NCBI RefSeq assembly: GCF_004634215.1
Contig: NZ_SMMH01000016.1
Coordinates: forward strand, 23,063 to 87,062
From: Deinococcus fonticola
GTDB lineage: Bacteria; Deinococcota; Deinococci; Deinococcales; Deinococcaceae
Direction: 5' to 3'
Length of the DNA stretch: 64,000 nt
Position numbers and translations under genes: made by a program. Every line of letters begins with the position of its first letter. Position 1 is the stretch's first letter. The notes under the pieces are model-generated. The model saw only the letters and a list, made by a program, of their open reading frames with translations, had not been told where the DNA came from and did not search any database. Shown one piece after another: positions 62,512-64,000 of the stretch.

Positions 62512-63831
62512 ATGCCGTCCCGTTCGCGCCGTCAAGCTCGCCCCCCACAGCGTCACTCCAGGCTCAGCCCGCTTTTTCAGGTGATCGATGCGATTGGGAT
62601 CGCCTCCTTAGCTTATTACGCCGTGCAACAGGCGGCCAGTGCGCTGCTGCCCCGGCCGAAAATTCCAGTGGCGCAGGAAGGCGTGGGCATCACTTTCCTG
62701 ATTCCGGCCCTCAACGAAGCGCAGGTGATCAGACCCACCATCGAGAATCTTCGCGCGACCGTGCCGGATGCCCGCATTGTGGTGATCGACGACGCCAGCG
62801 ACGACGGCACCGACGACCTGGTGCGTGAAATGGCGGCGCGCGACGCCCAGGTGCGCCTGCTGCGGCGGGAATTTCCGAATGCCCGACAGAACAAGGGCAA
62901 GGCCATGAACTGGGCCGTTTCACAGTTCATGGCCACGCCTGAATTCCGTGCCCTGGATCTGAACAACGAGGTCTTCATCGGCATCGACGCCGATGGGCGC
63001 GTGGGCGACGACTTCGCGCCGCAGGTGCGCGGGGCCTTCCGTGACCCGCAGGTGATGGCGGCGCAGGGCTGGATGCGTTACCGGCAGGACGCGGTTCACC
63101 TGAGCGGCTGGCCGGGGGCGCTGGCCAACCTCCTCCTGATTCATCAGGACCTGGAGAACTTCATCGTCGGGCATGACCAGCGGCTGCGGCACCGGGCGGG
63201 CGTGGCGTCCCTCACCGGGAACGGGCAGTGCATGCGGGCCAGTTACGTCGCACGGCAACTCGGGCGGGGCCAGCTGCCGTGGCCGGACGTGCTTCTGGAA
63301 GACTTTGCCAGCGCCCTGGAAGTCGCGCTGGAAGACCCCCGCAACCGCATTGCCACATTGAGCGCACAGGTCGGCCAGCAGGGCATGCTGGAACCCAGCC
63401 CGCTGGTGAAGCAGCGGGTGCGCTGGACGCAGGGCACCATGGAAACCCTGCCGTACCTGCCAAAACTGTGGCGCAGCAGCACCAACCCCGCCATCAAGGT
63501 GGACTTCACGTTCATGATCATCGCCCCGTGGATGATGACGCTGATGACCGTGGGCGGCCTCCTGAGCCCCCTGAGAAGCGCCCGCAACGTCAAAGGCGTG
63601 AGCATGCCCGGCTGGTGGGGCCGCACTGTCACCACCCTGCCCCTGGTGTACCAGCTCGGCTGGTCGGCGCTGTACACCCGCGAACGCCGCTTACCCTGGC
63701 GAACCGTGCCGTACCTGATGCTTACCTTCCCCATCTACCGCGCCATTACCCTCGTGTCGCTGCCGCTGGCCCTGAAACGGCACGCCACCGGGGAAAAAAG
63801 CTGGTACAAGAGTGTGCGGCACGACGAGTAA
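62512..63831 (+). CDS. Glycosyltransferase family 2 (processive, membrane type)
   Basis: A 439-residue GT2. One N-terminal hydrophobic segment (IDAIGIASLAYYAVQQ), GT-A domain: FLIPALNEAQVIRPTIENL, VIDDASDDGTDDLV, GIDADGRVGDDF (DxD), a GNGQCMRASYV acceptor block and VLLEDFASALEVALED (ED), QQGMLEPSPLVKQRVRWTQGTMETLPYLPKL (Q-x-x-R-W), then C-terminal helices (FTFMIIAPWMMTLMTVGGLL). The Q-x-x-R-W motif points to a processive, cellulose- or hyaluronan-synthase-like enzyme that makes or extends a polysaccharide at the membrane. No polysaccharide cluster is next to it. Confidence 0.88.
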   Translation: MPSRSRRQARPPQRHSRLSPLFQVIDAIGIASLAYYAVQQAASALLPRPKIPVAQEGVGITFLIPALNEAQVIRPTIENLRATVPDARIVVIDDASDDGTDDLVREMAARDAQVRLLRREFPNARQNKGKAMNWAVSQFMATPEFRALDLNNEVFIGIDADGRVGDDFAPQVRGAFRDPQVMAAQGWMRYRQDAVHLSGWPGALANLLLIHQDLENFIVGHDQRLRHRAGVASLTGNGQCMRASYVARQLGRGQLPWPDVLLEDFASALEVALEDPRNRIATLSAQVGQQGMLEPSPLVKQRVRWTQGTMETLPYLPKLWRSSTNPAIKVDFTFMIIAPWMMTLMTVGGLLSPLRSARNVKGVSMPGWWGRTVTTLPLVYQLGWSALYTRERRLPWRTVPYLMLTFPIYRAITLVSLPLALKRHATGEKSWYKSVRHDE

Positions 63832-63942
63832 AGGTCTAGATCAATTGACAAAAGAACGCAGTGCTTTTTGTCCGAGCGGAGATTCCGTCTTGAAAGTCAA
63901 GCGGTAAAAGATTCCAGTGAAGGAAGTCCGTGGGTGGCGTTG

Positions 63943-63948
63943 TAAGGT
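63943..63948 (+). promoter_or_regulatory. TANNNT -10 box for the last gene
   Basis: TAAGGT ends seven nt before the ATG at 63956. Confidence 0.4.
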
Positions 63949-63955
63949 CGACGGG

Positions 63956-64000
63956 ATGACCAGACCCCATAAATCTGCTGGGCTAATTTACGCATCGCTG
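63956..64000 (+). CDS. Start of a further gene (truncated by the window)
   Basis: Fifteen codons from ATG 63956 (MTRPHKSAGLIYASL) run to the window edge. The -10 box seven nt upstream supports a real start. Too short to identify. Confidence 0.4.
   Translation, partial: MTRPHKSAGLIYASL

Overview
The window is GC-rich DNA that looks like a Deinococcus chromosome. Several independent signs point there: an FtsK, isocitrate dehydrogenase and LysJ of Deinococcus-Thermus character, two YfiT-type (bacillithiol-transferase-like) DinB proteins, a stand-alone nucleotidyltransferase-HD protein of the kind used in split CCA addition, and many start codons preceded at 6-9 nt by a TANNNT box, the leaderless-transcript promoter layout known from Deinococcus. 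The genus is an inference from memory; no search was run.

Layout. 1-10.0 kb: a minus-strand phospho-signalling operon of six genes (VWA protein, Ser/Thr kinase with zinc ribbon, zinc-ribbon FHA protein, pseudokinase-PP2C fusion, second zinc-ribbon kinase with an outer peptidoglycan-binding domain, membrane FHA protein). 10.2-11.6 kb: lipoprotein phosphodiesterase and a DinB-like gene broken by an amber codon. 11.7-16.8 kb: a tightly overlapping five-gene operon (SDR/epimerase, metallo-beta-lactamase-fold hydrolase, adenylate-forming enzyme, KAS III/OleA-like thiolase, GT2) that resembles an Ole-type head-to-head acyl condensation pathway with the usual hydrolase replaced. 16.9-25.3 kb: housekeeping and stress genes (aroA, YiaA-like, sugar dehydrogenase, Hsp20, miaA, glgC, methylmalonyl-CoA mutase large subunit). 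25.7-28.3 kb: a three-gene ABC-2 exporter. 28.4-32.1 kb: AI-2E family protein, secreted phospholipase A2, MocR regulator. 32.1-35.3 kb: a detoxification-like operon (frameshifted cupin, GNAT, two YfiT paralogues, FMN-binding protein running into a frameshifted LysE exporter), divergent from MocR with overlapping promoters. 35.4-39.6 kb: EamA, lysJ, MATE. 39.6-40.9 kb: an intact IS4-type element with 26-bp inverted repeats and 10-bp target duplications. 40.9-50.3 kb: JAMM peptidase, ftsK, fasciclin protein, amino-acid ABC ATPase, TAXI-TRAP transporter. 50.4-57.4 kb: small lipoprotein, OsmC, secreted protein, methyltransferase, icd, tRNA-Ala(CGC), PQQ-like propeller protein. 57.5-64 kb: small secreted protein, tRNA nucleotidyltransferase, GH13 enzyme, MFS, GT2 and the start of another gene.

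How it works together. The first operon holds every part of a protein-phosphorylation circuit: writers (two kinases), eraser (PP2C), readers (FHA) and a metal-binding adaptor (VWA) whose tail carries four TxxL motifs matching the pThr+3 preference of FHA domains. The second operon plausibly makes and glycosylates a polyketide-like lipid. Three genes (at 11.1, 32.2 and 34.7 kb) are each disabled by one base, two of them by one extra C in a C run, so sequence error must be weighed against true decay.
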